Made by a program: the position numbers and the translations under genes
NCBI GenBank assembly: GCA_958496175.1
Contig: OY292277.1
Span: forward strand, 52,339,050 to 52,403,049
Source of the DNA: Sisyra terminalis
Taxonomy: Eukaryota > Arthropoda > Insecta > Neuroptera > Sisyridae
DNA: 64,000 nt
Direction: 5' to 3'
In this document: positions 35,027-46,611 of the stretch, piece by piece
How positions within the stretch are numbered: the first letter of the stretch is position 1
Layout: the number at the start of each line of letters is the position of its first letter
Notes under the pieces: generated by a model
The model's input: only the letters and a program-made list of their open reading frames with translations
Told to the model about the DNA's origin: nothing
Databases searched by the model: none

Positions 35027-35258
35027 TTCAACCAAATATTTCAATCAAGAACCCTACGACAAATAATCGGTGCTCCATGGTATGTAAACAATAAAAAAAT
35101 ACATGAAGATTCAGAAATGCCATCTGTAAAGGAGGAAATTCAAAAGTTTTCAATGGAAATTCAACCATCTCGCAATAAACTTATTGGACAACAATGAGAT
35201 GATAAAAAGGTTACAAAAATTAAATGTAATAGATTTGCCTGATAGATTTTGTAACTAA
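35027..35258 (+). pseudogene. Jockey-type non-LTR retrotransposon ORF2 C terminus
   Basis: Translation gives FNQIFQSRTLRQIIGAPWYV, NNKKIHEDSEMPSVKEEI, KFSMEIQPSRNKL, then after a one-base shift DNNEMIKRLQKLNVIDLPDR. The sequence LRxIxxAPWYVxN, a Hx(D) segment, a PxVxEEIxxxS segment and a final RRLKRxxPxDLPxR is the standard carboxyl end of Jockey-clade reverse transcriptase proteins (family knowledge). About 75 residues remain; the catalytic part is absent. It has one frameshift and no long poly(A) tail after 35258. It is a different, shorter relic from that at 18.6 kb and is not in a recognisable larger element. Confidence 0.85.
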
Positions 35259-36018
35259 ACAAATATTCCTTTTAACTATCTGTTGCCAAATTATTATTTC
35301 TTATTATATAGCCTTATTTTTATATATTACTTGTATATTAATGTTTCACATTATTTTTAGCATTGATATTGATTATAGGCTATTATTATTATTCTTATTG
35401 ATACTGTTGATTGTTTTTGTGATTGTTGTTATTGCTTAAGAATTACTATTATGGTTATTGTCGCTATTAATTGTTAAAAATCTTTGTACTTATACAGCAC
35501 TAATCTACTGGAACTAGTGCTTATATGTGATTGTCTATGGATTGAATGCACTTATCGCAATCCTATGCAGATTGTGCAAATAATTTGAAAAAAAAGTCAA
35601 CCAATTTCAAATAATCAAGTTCTTATTAACTCTCTACATAATTTTCTTGCAATTTATTGCAGATTTGACCAATGTTTTAATACAATTGTATATAAAAGAA
35701 TATTTATATTTTAACAAGACTTAAGTGTTGAAAATTATTCAATTAAAATTATCTATTATTTTAAAGTCCTTTTCATTTCTTTACCAGATAACTATTATAT
35801 TACAACCGAAATTTCATTAAATTTAAAGGAAACTTTTTGATCCGATTTTCTAAAATAACTTGTTTTTTTTTAAGCGAAAAACGTAGATACTAACTTCTAA
35901 AGAAAATCTTAACTATGCAATTTTTTGATCTTAATCTCATGATTTGCATGATCAACAGTGATTAACATGGGCAAAACAAACAACAATCGGTGGGTGCCAA
36001 GGCAATACTATGAATTAG
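35259..36018. other. A+T-rich DNA leading into the foldback element
   Basis: 35340-35480 is a degenerate TTATTG-rich tract. At 35967-36000 ATGGGCAAAACAAACAACAA and CGGTGGGTGCCAAG match 57149 onwards, so this part probably belongs to the outer end of family C. Confidence 0.45.
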
Positions 36019-36995
36019 TAGACTGGGCCAAAAAAATTGATTATTTTTTTTTTTGAAAAGTATATCAAAAATATTGTTCAAGGTGACCAAAAAAAAAAAA
36101 TCCGGGAAGGTTTGAGCCCTTAATACTATTATTAAGAGGTCTATCATCTTTAATTTCGTTTTTTTTATTAGTGCTTTAATTTTTGCGTCAATGCTGTCAA
36201 ACGATCAAGGTTAAAAAATTTATCTGTACAAATATTTTTAGAAAATTAAATTCCCTACAAAAAACGTCTCTTTGAAAATTTTTGGCAGACACTCCAATTC
36301 CGAATAATCAAGCTTTAAACATTGATAGAATTTTTTGGTTTATCTTCTTTATTTTGGAATTTTTTAAGTAACGAACAAATAAATATATAGAAATGAACAA
36401 TATCGATTTTTGAAAGAAATTTAATGCTCTACAAAAAAGGTTCATTAATGTTTTTATATAAAATCACTCTTTCAAAATTGGTTCAACAACGAAAAAAACA
36501 TAAATTTAATTTTTTCTTCAACTTTAATTGTGAATAACTTTTGAAAAAAATATTTTATGTAAAAATGTCAAGAGAACTTTTTTGTAGAACATTAAATTTC
36601 CTTCAAGAATCTATATTGTTCATTTCTATATATTTATTTGTTCGTTAGTTACAAAATTCCAAAATAAAGATGATAAATCTAGAAATTATATCAATGTCTA
36701 AAGCTTGATTATTCGGAAACGGCGCGTGTCTGGCAAAAATTTTTATAGAGACGTTTTTTGTAGGAGATTTAATTTTATATAAATATATGTGCAGACAAAT
36801 ATTTTTACCTCGATAGTTTGACAGCATTGATGCAAAAATTAAAGCACAAATAAAAAATCAAAATTAAAGATGATAGACCTCTTAATTTTAGTATTAAGGG
36901 CTCAAACCTTCTCGATATTGTTTTTTTATCACCTTGAACAATATTTTCGATATACTTTTAAAAAAAAAATAGTCGATTTTTTTGGCCCAGTCTAT
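36019..36995. mobile_element. Family C foldback element, ~980-bp palindrome
   Basis: Arms of about 480 bp face each other around a centre near 36500-36515. Matching inverted landmarks include GACTGGGCCAAAAAAAT, AAGTATATCAAAAATATTG, GGTTTGAGCCCTTAATA, AGAGGTCTATCATCTTTAA, a TGACAGCATTGA-GCAAAAATTAAA block, and AACGAACAAATAAATATATAG. There is no coding capacity: the frames at 35962-36147 (minus) and 36870-37115 (plus) are the two mirror images of the same arm sequence. It would form a very long hairpin as RNA or single-stranded DNA. An outer shell may extend it to about 35967 and beyond 37100. Confidence 0.85.
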
Positions 36996-37069
36996 ATACT
37001 ATCGAATTTTTGTATCATTTTTTTGCACCAATCGACACGTGCTTTATTTTTATTGATGGTTAAGTTAAT

Positions 37070-37143
37070 GAATACATTTTTTTATCACCTAAATTATTAT
37101 ACAAAATTATATTGATGCTAGTTAAACTAATATTCAAGGATAC
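37070..37143. repeat. Flank shared inverted with 39974-40033
   Basis: ATCACCTAAATTATTAT, AAATTATATTGATGCT and GTTAAACTAATATTCAAGGA occur here. They occur in inverted order and orientation at 39974-40033. The two family C copies therefore share one more piece of outer sequence. Confidence 0.8.
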
Positions 37144-39388
37144 CTGAATCTCATAATATATCACATGACGATCTTACTTTACCAACTTAGTCACTGGTGT
37201 GTTATCCTCAAAAATTGATTGAAATTTTTCTTATCCCATTCCTCTTCCCGACCTCAAATCGCCTGTAATTTTTTTTCCATTAATTTTTGGTATATTCTCT
37301 TCCTTTTCTAGAGAGTTTCATCCTACTACTACTTTAATTTTTACCATTTTAAGGCTTCAGGTCTACAACTGCTTTCATTAGAACTAAAAATATTATTTTT
37401 AAACTTAAAAATTTGTTGAAAATAAACATACTTAAGCCATTTTAACCCCATTTTTAACAACATTCGTCCATTTCCATAACATACGTGTGAATATTACCAA
37501 CTCACCCCCACGAACGTGCTCTAAAGTAAACACTTTAAAACCATTTAAGGGATTTCGGAAATCCTTAACAGAGATCTACAATCGCAATAAATTGTTGGTG
37601 CCTCCGTCAAAACAGCATTTAGACACGATTTTATATGTTTTTCGTTAATGTTTGGGACTATTAAGTCTCGCCAAATGTAGCACATATTGAAACGATAAGC
37701 GGACAGGACTATTAATATTTCAAATTTGGGCACACCACATAGTATATCTTTTGTACACCATTTAGACGTTAAGTGTCCAATGAATTATCTAAGGTAACAA
37801 GTCAATTAAAATTGAATTTTTTATCGGGGCTTATCTGAATTTGAGACCGAAATAAACGTTTTTCTTGTTAGTAATCCGAGTGCTTTCTCCGGTTTGACAA
37901 AGCACCCATTTCAGATGACTGGCAGGAAGCTATTTGTCATTTTAACAAGTTCGGCGAAATGCAGAAAGGATTTAAACTAATAAAGCAGTGTTTTCACATT
38001 CACACATCCTCTCGTACCTCACATTTTATCAATCTATCTATTTGGAAATGGTAAACATGTGACAAAGGTCGTAAACTATTCTGGCTGTATGTTTAACCCT
38101 AATTAGAATTCTCTGGTGCATTATTGAAAGTTGTGCATGTAAAATAACAAATAGAACAGTAATGTCTTTTGGCTGAAAACTTGCTAAAATTATCACACTC
38201 TAAATAAATGGGAGATGATAAATCATTTGAGTTGATCATTTTCGTGGAAAATACTTCCTTAATTGTTCCAAGAGGAAATTGTTAGCATTTTTTTCTTAAA
38301 CTGGTATTTAGTGTACACAAAAAAATTAAATTGAAAATATTTCGCTTTTTTTTTTCTAGCAAGAGTCGCACAATTGCCTTTTGTAATAATCGGCAGAAAA
38401 ATTCCGTTTTGCATTTGTGACTCTATTCACATATTTACCTATTCGTTTTATAAAATAATTGTTCTACCTTTCTGCATATATGGTCGTCGTGTTCACACGC
38501 ATCGAGTACCAGTTAGGCCAATGCTAGCAGATTGTCCCTCGGGAAATTTAAATGTAGAGCTTTTATCATATAAACATTTATGGAACTTGCACATACGTAC
38601 GTACATATATGCACCGTAATACAATAATAATACAAAGCATTTACTCGTACACCAAGAATGGTAGCAAACAATGCGACATTGCGAGATATAAACCTTTTCT
38701 ATATGTGGACGAGATGCAAAAGCCTGTGCGATAATTATATTTTAACGTTGTAATTATAGCAATTGTTTGCGGTTATTTGACATACAATTATTTGTTTTCA
38801 AGTATTTCCATTCATACTTCCTATTATACAAAACGGAGTTATTACAATGGTAATTGTGTTCAAAAGATTCATAATTTTTTTCACACACTCTCCTGATAAA
38901 TGATCCCATTTTCATTATACAATTTGTTAAGTAATTTCAACATGAAAATTAAATAAGCCCCCGCTTCTTATTAACCAGGCATTTTAATTGAAAATAACTC
39001 AACTAAATGGAATTTAATGAGACCAAAAAAAAAAAAAAATATGCAACTGCAGTTGTGTTGTGTAAATAAATTTTAGCACAAAGCACTAATGTCCAAACAC
39101 GTTTTAAAAATGACCTTCCGAAAGATTCAATTTTACAAAGCAAATATGCTGAAGTGACTAAACATTGTCCAGATAGGTTAAACGGTAAACATCAATGACA
39201 AGATAAACTACAAAGGGCATCAAAGTACTGTGAAGAATTTATAACAAGACGTGGCTCTACACAAGTAAACAATTTCGTCTTAGTCAAACAATCCGGGCAT
39301 GCTAGATATGGCTGAGATGCCCATCAAAGTATCCTTCGGCTTGTGTCTCGGATTTCACAATATCAATTATCTTTTAATTAGTTTATAA
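37144..39388. other. Single-copy DNA with G+C-richer islands
   Basis: Islands near 37490-37740, 37860-38100 and 38470-38560 look unique. No gene or repeat was recognised; the frames at 37545-37733 and 38374-38619 have no domain. Confidence 0.35.
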
Positions 39389-39559
39389 TATGGTCGATGA
39401 TGAATATCACTTCATGTAAAATCAACTTGGAAAACATTCCCCGTGTATTTAAATACTTAAATCAGTAAAAATTTCATCTGGGAATACAAATCTTTTGATT
39501 TGGCAATTTTATAAAATAATTGTTAGGACTAAATTCCAAAATACAATAAAATATGAAGA
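39389..39559. repeat. 171-bp direct repeat, left copy
   Basis: It matches 40260-40430 closely, with blocks GTGTATTTAAATACTTAAA and GTAAAAATTTCATCTGGGAA, then AATACAAATCTTTTGATTTG. It lies just left of a rearranged family C copy. Confidence 0.9.
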
Positions 39560-39599
39560 AATTTAAGATTCAATATTTGTTTTTCTATATATTTTTCTA

Positions 39600-40146
39600 T
39601 AGATTCAATTTTTCTATATATTTATTTGTTCGTTAGTTACAAAATTCCAAAATAAAGCAGATAAATCTAAAAGTTATATCAATGTCTAAAGCTCGATTAT
39701 TTGGAAACGGCGTATTTGGCAAAAATTTTCATAGAAACATTTTTTGTAGGGAATTTAATTTTCTATAAATATATTTGCAGATGATTTTTTTTTACCTCGA
39801 TAGTTTGACAGCATTGACGCAAAAATGAAAGCACAAATAAAAAATCGAAATTAAAGATGATAGACCTCTTAATATGAATATTAAGGACTCAAACCTTCCC
39901 GGATTTTTTTTTTGTTACCTTGAACAATATTTTTGATATTAATATTATAAAACTTTTATATAATATTATAATATGTATCCTTGAATATTAGTTTAACAAG
40001 CATCAATATAATTTAACATAATAATTTAGGTGATTGAAAAGTATATCAAAAATATTGTACAAGGTGACAAAAAAAAAATCCGGGAAGATTTGAGTCCTTA
40101 ATATTCATATTAAGAGGTCTATCATCTTTAATTTTGATTTTTTTTA
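39600..40146. mobile_element. Family C foldback copy, inside-out
   Basis: 39600-39955 corresponds to the right arm of the palindrome at 36.5-37.0 kb in the same orientation. 40031-40146 corresponds to the start of the left arm. Between them lies the outer-end DNA at 39974-40033. The order is thus right arm, outer flank, left arm, the reverse of the intact element. This suggests a junction between two adjacent copies or a circularised or tandem intermediate with the middle parts lost. Confidence 0.75.
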
Positions 40147-40259
40147 ATAAATATTTCAGTCAAAAATACAACTATTTCTTAAAACAATATTCTTTTCTAG
40201 TTTAATTGCCTTAGGGTCTACGACCATTAGATTATTGACAAGTTAAAATTTGTAAACTA

Positions 40260-40430
40260 TATGGTCGACGATAAATATCACTCCATATAAAATCAACTTG
40301 AAAAACATTCTCCGTGTATTTAAATACTTAAACCAGTAAAAATTTCATCTGGGAATACAAATCTTTTGATTTGCCAATTTTTTAAAGTAATTGTTAGGAC
40401 TAAATTGCAAAATACGATAAAATATGAAGA
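40260..40430. repeat. 171-bp direct repeat, right copy
   Basis: Direct copy of 39389-39559, with about 10% visible differences. A shorter repeat, GTCAAAAATACAA-TATTTCTTAAAACAATATT, occurs at 40160-40192 and again at 40466-40500, so the duplicated block also includes DNA to the right of the family C part. Confidence 0.9.
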
Positions 40431-40510
40431 TATATTAGAAGAATATTTTAAAAATTTTTTTAGTCAAAAATACAAATATTTCTTAAAACAATATTTTTTT
40501 CTATATATTC

Positions 40511-41805
40511 TACTCTAAAAATTTGAAAAAATCAAAAAAATTTTTTTTTCATAATCCGATAGTTTAGATATTCAAAAATATCCTCCTAAAAGGTTTTTTT
40601 CAAAATTCAAATTATTTCCGAAGTTATAGCGGTTTTGTATGAAGCTGGGATGGCTGATTAAGAGAAAGTAAGTAATACATTCTATTCTATCAATTACGCT
40701 GCCAGAAACTTAACGTAAAACTTTAAACGTATTTTTCTCGAAAATGTCTTCTTCAAAATAATACTCACGATTTTTCAGGTTCTAATGAACCGATTTACCT
40801 GAAATTTTTAGAGAATCTTCTTTATAGACTAGTCTATGTCCGGAACAATTCCCATCTCCAAATTTTGATTTTTACTATTTTTAGAAAATTCGAAACCATC
40901 AAACAAAGTGGTACAAAAATCGTTTTTTTTTCAGGCAGTCGCCATTTCGTGAAAAAATTTTTTCATACTTTTCCGTAGTTATAGACATTGCGACATTATT
41001 CTAGATTAATAATCTCATTTTTTTGGGGTCAGATTACTAGGGGGGTTGAAATCGTGGGTATGGTTACGTGCCAATTTTTTGAGACCCCCCACTTCATCAG
41101 CTGCTAATTTTTGAAATTTTTAACTTTTTTTATTTTCTGTATTCTTGAACTGTTAATAAATAACTGATAAAAAATGGATAGTAAAAATATTAATTGACTA
41201 TTTTTTATGACACTTCAAAAATTACTTGAAATTCATGCCTCTAGACTAGAATACTCCCTTAATTACCTTAATTAAGTAGTATGGATTTTTTTTGCGGAAT
41301 TAAGCTTAAAAATCCATATTTTCCGTTTCTTTCTTAAAAAATTTGTAGGTCAATTAATTTACGTTATTTTCTTAATAAATAAGTGAGTGCATAATTTTCT
41401 ACTTAATTGGTTAGTGCTTTAAATTATTTTCTTTTGAAGAAAAGAAAAAATAGAATATGAAAATTGCAAAGTATTTAAAAATGAATGATTTAGTTTGAAA
41501 TTGTTGCTGACATAAACTGTAATAAGAAAATAATTAAAAATTCAAAAAAAAAACATTCCTTTAATAATCTATGGGTTGCAAAACAGAAAAGATTAGTTGT
41601 TAAAGAAAAGGGAATATTAAATATTTTTCTTTCGTGATAATCCTCTAATAATGAATGATTGAATGTTAATAGAGAATTGTTTCTTGGAAACATGTTATTA
41701 CTAATGTTTTTATTTATGATTTTATCCTCTAGTATCTCATTCTTTATATTGTTAAATTTTTGATCTAATGCAACTAAATAGTCGTTTACTATTTATTTCT
41801 AAAAT
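40511..41805. other. A+T-rich DNA, possible unassigned repeat at 40.7-41.1 kb
   Basis: 40720-41110 has the mixed style of a dispersed element (CAGTCGCCATTTCGTGAAAA, TGGGGTCAGATTACTAGGGG) but no partner copy is in the window. The minus frame at 41490-41693 has no recognisable domain. Confidence 0.3.
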
Positions 41806-42644
41806 AGGACTCTATAATATTTTAAAACTATAAAAATCTTTAAAAAAATATTTTACTGATTAATACTGGTCGTAAGCCTTATAGGTTTTTATATAAACAA
41901 AAACAAATCCAGTTTTACATAAGAATTTTCTTAGGAACTAAATAAAGGCATCTGAAGAATATATCCAGTGCATATTTCCTCAAAATAAAGAAATTTTAGA
42001 ATGGGTTGTCTTGAAAAATGTTCCATATTTCCCCAATAATTCAGTACAATTTATCTAAACTAATGATTAATTGAAAACTTAGCTCGAATTTAGGACTCAA
42101 TAATATTCTAAAACTATAAAAATCTCTAAAAAAATCTTTTACTGATTAACATTGGTCCCTAGTCTTATAGATTTTAGATAAACAGAAAAAAATCCAATAA
42201 ACCATAAGAATTTTTTAGAAATTAAAAAAAGGTATCTGAAGAATATATTCAATGCATATTTCCCGAAAATAAAGAAATTTTAGAATGGTTTTCCCTGAAA
42301 AAAGTTCCATATTTCCCCAAAAATTCAATACAATTTATCTAAACTAATGATTATTTGAAAACTTAGCTCGAATTAAGGACTCAATAATATTCTAAAACTA
42401 TAAAAATCTCTAAAAAATACTTTTACTGATTAACACTGGTCGTAAGTCTTATAGGTTTTTATATAAACAGAAAAAAAATCTAATGAACCATAAGTATTTT
42501 CTTAGCAATTAAAAAAAGGCATCTGAAGAATATATCCAGTGCATATTTCCCGAAAATAATTTTAGAATAATTTTCCCTGAAAAATGTTCCATATTTCCCC
42601 AATAATTCAATACAATTTATCTAAACTAATGATTAATTGAAAAC
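41806..42644. repeat. Three-unit tandem array, ~285-bp period
   Basis: Units start at 41806, 42092 and 42376. Shared blocks: AATATTCTAAAACTATAAAA, a TTTTACTGATTAA-A-TGGT block, AGGTATCTGAAGAATATAT-like DNA, TTCCATATTTCCCCAA, and TACAATTTATCTAAACTAAT. Unit 3 is about 15 bp shorter near AATAATTTTAGAATAA. There is no coding content. Confidence 0.92.
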
Positions 42645-43804
42645 ACTATATTTTTCATTGAAATTTTGTATTTTTAGTCTTATTGTTTTTAAAGTTCAAA
42701 AGTAGAACTCATGCCGACATCTCGTAACACTCGTCGGAACTGAGAAAACCAGTTCTCCACTCATCGTTGTGTTAATTATTTCCATATTAAATTCAATTCC
42801 TCTTCACTGGCATCTCTCTCTCAACAATTCAAATTCAAACACATTAAAACATTAAAATTTATACGATTTCGTTAAATAAATCTATTTGAAAATAAGAATA
42901 AACATCACAATATATTTTATATATATTGAAACCCAATTTACATAAATCGTACAACAACAACCGTCCCGCTTATATCTACAACGTATTCTCGAGCGCTGCC
43001 GTTAAGCACTTGGCATATCATTTATAATATTTCAATCCAAAAACGGAAGGTAGTTTCATTTACACAAACAACAAACTTTAAATAATGTTACAACAAAATT
43101 AAGTTTAAGTTAAGCACAAGTTTTCGACGAAGAAGAAACCTGCAAGTTTGTGCTACATATTGATAACATTGGTTAATTAAAACTGAAAAGTTTTAATAAT
43201 TTATTATGCAACAAATTTTCTAGATAACTTCTTCATAGTTACTTTATGCCTTCGTTGCAAATCGTGGATTTTGTGCAATAAAACACCGCCTGCGAAACTT
43301 AAGCTCTATCAATAATTTCGTCAGCCTGATCTATATTTATGAATCGAAAAAAAGGATTTATAACTTTATAATTAAGTAGCGACGTTAAAGACGTTTTGTT
43401 ATTGAATCGTTAATTATTCATGTTATAAAATCGCGTCTAATGTAATAAATTTGCACACATTTGGGCATAAATTTGTATACTATAACATAAATTAGTTGCA
43501 TTGTGCATTTATGGTGTAAGAAAGTCATTTATCAACGAAATTTTTGTCACAAAGAAAAAACTTTAATTTATTTGAATAATCCTCTAAAATTTCAAGGATA
43601 AATTTGATGGAAGATACTTAATTCTCTCTCCAAATTTTATAGATAATCAAAACATATGGATCTTAATAATATAAAGTAATGACAAAAATACGGTGATATA
43701 CGAATAGAGTAAACTAAATGGCAAGTTATGAAGTTGGAGAATGAAATTATGTTACAGCTTAATTTCAGATACTTTAAAAAAAACTTATAATTATGTATAA
43801 ATAT
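42645..43804. other. Unassigned DNA
   Basis: A G+C-richer part near 42705-42770 and 42955-43020 is unique in the window. No gene or repeat was recognised. Confidence 0.35.
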
Positions 43805-44634
43805 TAGAGTGATTTTTTTTTACTTTCTTTTTTTTTTTTTTGGTCCCATCGTGAAATTTTGTTGGAAATACCAAAAAAAAAATTCCCTGAAAGTTTTAGC
43901 CCTTAATATTAATTTTAAGTCCTCGACCTTTAAGTCCTCGATTTTAAGACGTGTAAAGATTTCCCATTGAAAATACATGGAAACTCTGACTTTTTATTTT
44001 TAAATTTCTATATCTCAGCGGCATTTCATGGGATCGCTCTTACCGAAGATGTTTTTTTCTCAGAATTAAACTCTCTACAAAAGTGCCCATTGCGACAAAG
44101 TCGTAACTCACACCGGTGAGGTAGTACGGGCCACTGAACCTGATTTTTCCATAAAATTCAAGGCTTAATATCTCGTTTAATATTGATCTTCACGATTTGG
44201 TCTAGAGGAACTTTTTTGTAGGAAATCAAATTCTCTACAAATTTTTCATTTATAATTTTTCCGTAGCTCTCGTTATTTACGAGATAAATGCAAAAAAAAA
44301 CGCGAATTTTATGGAAAAATCAGGATCAGTGGCCCATACTACCTCACCGGTGTGAGTTACGACTTTGTCGCAATGGGCACTTTTGTAGAGCGTTTAATTC
44401 TGAGAAAAAACCATCTTCGGTAAAAGCGATCCCATGAAATGCCGCTGAGACATAGAAATTTAAAAATAAAAAGTCAGAGTTTCCATGTATTTTCAATGGG
44501 AAATCTTTACACGTCTTGGTCGAGGACTTAAAACTAATATTAAGGGCTCAAACTTTCAGACATTTTTTTTTTGGTATTTCCAACCAAATTTCACGATGGG
44601 ACCAAAAAAAAAAAGTAAAAAAAAATCACCCTAA
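43805..44634. mobile_element. Family D foldback element, near-perfect 830-bp palindrome
   Basis: The left arm 43805-44159 and right arm 44304-44634 are inverted copies with few mismatches; a 144-bp loop separates them. Landmarks shared by both arms are TAACTCACACCGGTGAGGTA, TTCCATGTATTTTCAATGGG, GTCCCATCGTGAAATTT and the end TTAGGGTGATTTTTTTTTAC (left end TAGAGTGA). TAAATAT flanks both ends (43798-43804 and 44635-44641) and may be a 7-bp target duplication, but the A+T-rich context weakens this. The blocks around GCCCTTAATATTAA and AAAAAAAATTCCCTGAAAG resemble family C, so C and D are probably distant relatives. No coding capacity. Confidence 0.9.
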
Positions 44635-44641
44635 TAAATAT

Positions 44642-46611
44642 ATATGTATAGAAGTGTATATGACAGAGTAAATGAATGTGTGTATAATAATATATGTTAG
44701 ATTTTATAATCGTATGCATGATGAATTATTTGTACGTATGGCATATATGTATTTATGGAATAATTTTATAATATAAAATGCTAGATATGTAAAATTTGTA
44801 AAATGTAATGTATAAAAGTGACCAAAAGTTGGAAAAACAGGGCCAAATTAATTGAAAAAAAAAATTGCAAGTTGAAAATTAAGTGATTATTTAAAAATTG
44901 ATAAAAAAATGTCGACTCCAATTAAAAGGATGACGAATTTTTATGGTGGAAATTAAGAGACCAACTTAAAAATCCGTAGGATTTACAACAAATATCTTAA
45001 TTGATCAGACCACACAGCCGTAAAGACTGATCTGGGCGGACCAATTTAATTTGTTCCAAAATATCGATTTCGCCACATACAAAAAATGGCATTTCGTTAT
45101 CTCAACTAGCTTCCGTAAACCGAAACTTTAAACACAACATCCTGAAATCTAAAATATCGGCGGTATCACTTTCAAAGGTGTAATATCTCCAACATTCAGT
45201 AGCTAAAAGATAAGGGATTTAATTAAAAATCTATTCACCCAAATCGTTTATTTTGTGAAAAATGAGGCAGGATTTTAAAAATCCCCCATAATGAAGTAAT
45301 TAGTAATTGATCTCTGTCATTTAACAAAAAAAAAAAAGAGTGGAAAACCTCCCTCGATTCGATGTCAAAGACTTTTTTTTACACCTAATAAAATACCTAT
45401 CAACTCTCATCAACATCCCTTACTGATTGAACCCCTAACGAAATATCAACGTGATTAAATTGTCGTTTGTGTCAAACGATCTCATTCTTTTTTCCCCAAA
45501 CAAATCCTCTCCACTGATGATAATGACAACGGCAAGTTGACACAAGAAACTCTATTTTGTTTATATTAAATTACTTGAGTACTGAAAAAAAAAATAATGT
45601 TGAGAAAACTTTAGCTCAAAACTATCCCTATGCGATATCATCAACAAATTAATAGAATTCTAGAAAGATTATTTGCCGAAAGCACTATTTTGATGGATAA
45701 TAATAAGTCGCCATTTAATTATTTTAACAATACGTCTGAGCATAGAAGGGTCTTCTTTCTCGTATGCTTTATAATTACTTTGCCAACTTCATAGTGTTTA
45801 TGAAAAGGTACTTTATCTAATCTATCATTAGGCCGGCCAACTGTAATAGGGTTGTTATATTTGAAGCGTATACCTGTGGCAGGTATCGCAAATTTAGCTC
45901 AACTATTATTAAAAACAGATAAAACGAGTGTGGTTTTTTGGGAAAATTTCAAATAGTTATATGTAATAAAATAAATTGGATACCTTCGCTTGAGAATAGG
46001 AATTAATAAAACATTTCTGGTTATGATTATGGAGAATTTAACAACGATATTAGAGGACGAGGAATTGTTTTGTCGGGGTTTTTTTTTACGAACATCAGAT
46101 GGTGGAATTGTGGAACTATTTTTTTATTTCCTTGTAAATAAAAATATAAAAGATAAAAATATATTTGCGTGATTTTCGACTAAATTTTTTGATATTATAA
46201 TAAAAAAAAATTGTATAACGCTTCCCAGGAAGTTTTAAATTTATCCAAGGTTTATTTAGTTCTTTGATTATCTTAATAGCAGCAATAAAATTAAACGATA
46301 TTTTTTTAAAGAACTAAATCTTAATAAGTTGAAATTTTCAACAAAATATAAAGAACAGATCATTTTATATTTTGGTGAATTTAAAATTGCACTGACGTTT
46401 AAGTAGGGGAAAAAATATTTAAATCTTCAAGAATCTGTAATAATTAATTTTTAACAAGCGCCAGAATCAATCCACCTTAGTTTAAAAAACTTAATTTCCA
46501 AAATTATCAATATGAAATCCAAAAATTCAACAAGTAATAAACACTGGAAATAAACCATCTGAGAAATCATCAAAAAAAAAATTGTTTAAATTTTATTTAC
46601 TGGCCTAAAAC
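44642..46611. other. A+T-rich DNA, nothing firm
   Basis: No repeat partner was found. The plus frame at 45990-46172 is short and unsupported. Confidence 0.4.

Noticed and set aside
36870..37115. Frame beginning MIDLLILVLRAQTF as a gene
   Set aside because: The same start occurs in mirror image at 36147 on the minus strand because both lie in the arms of one palindrome.
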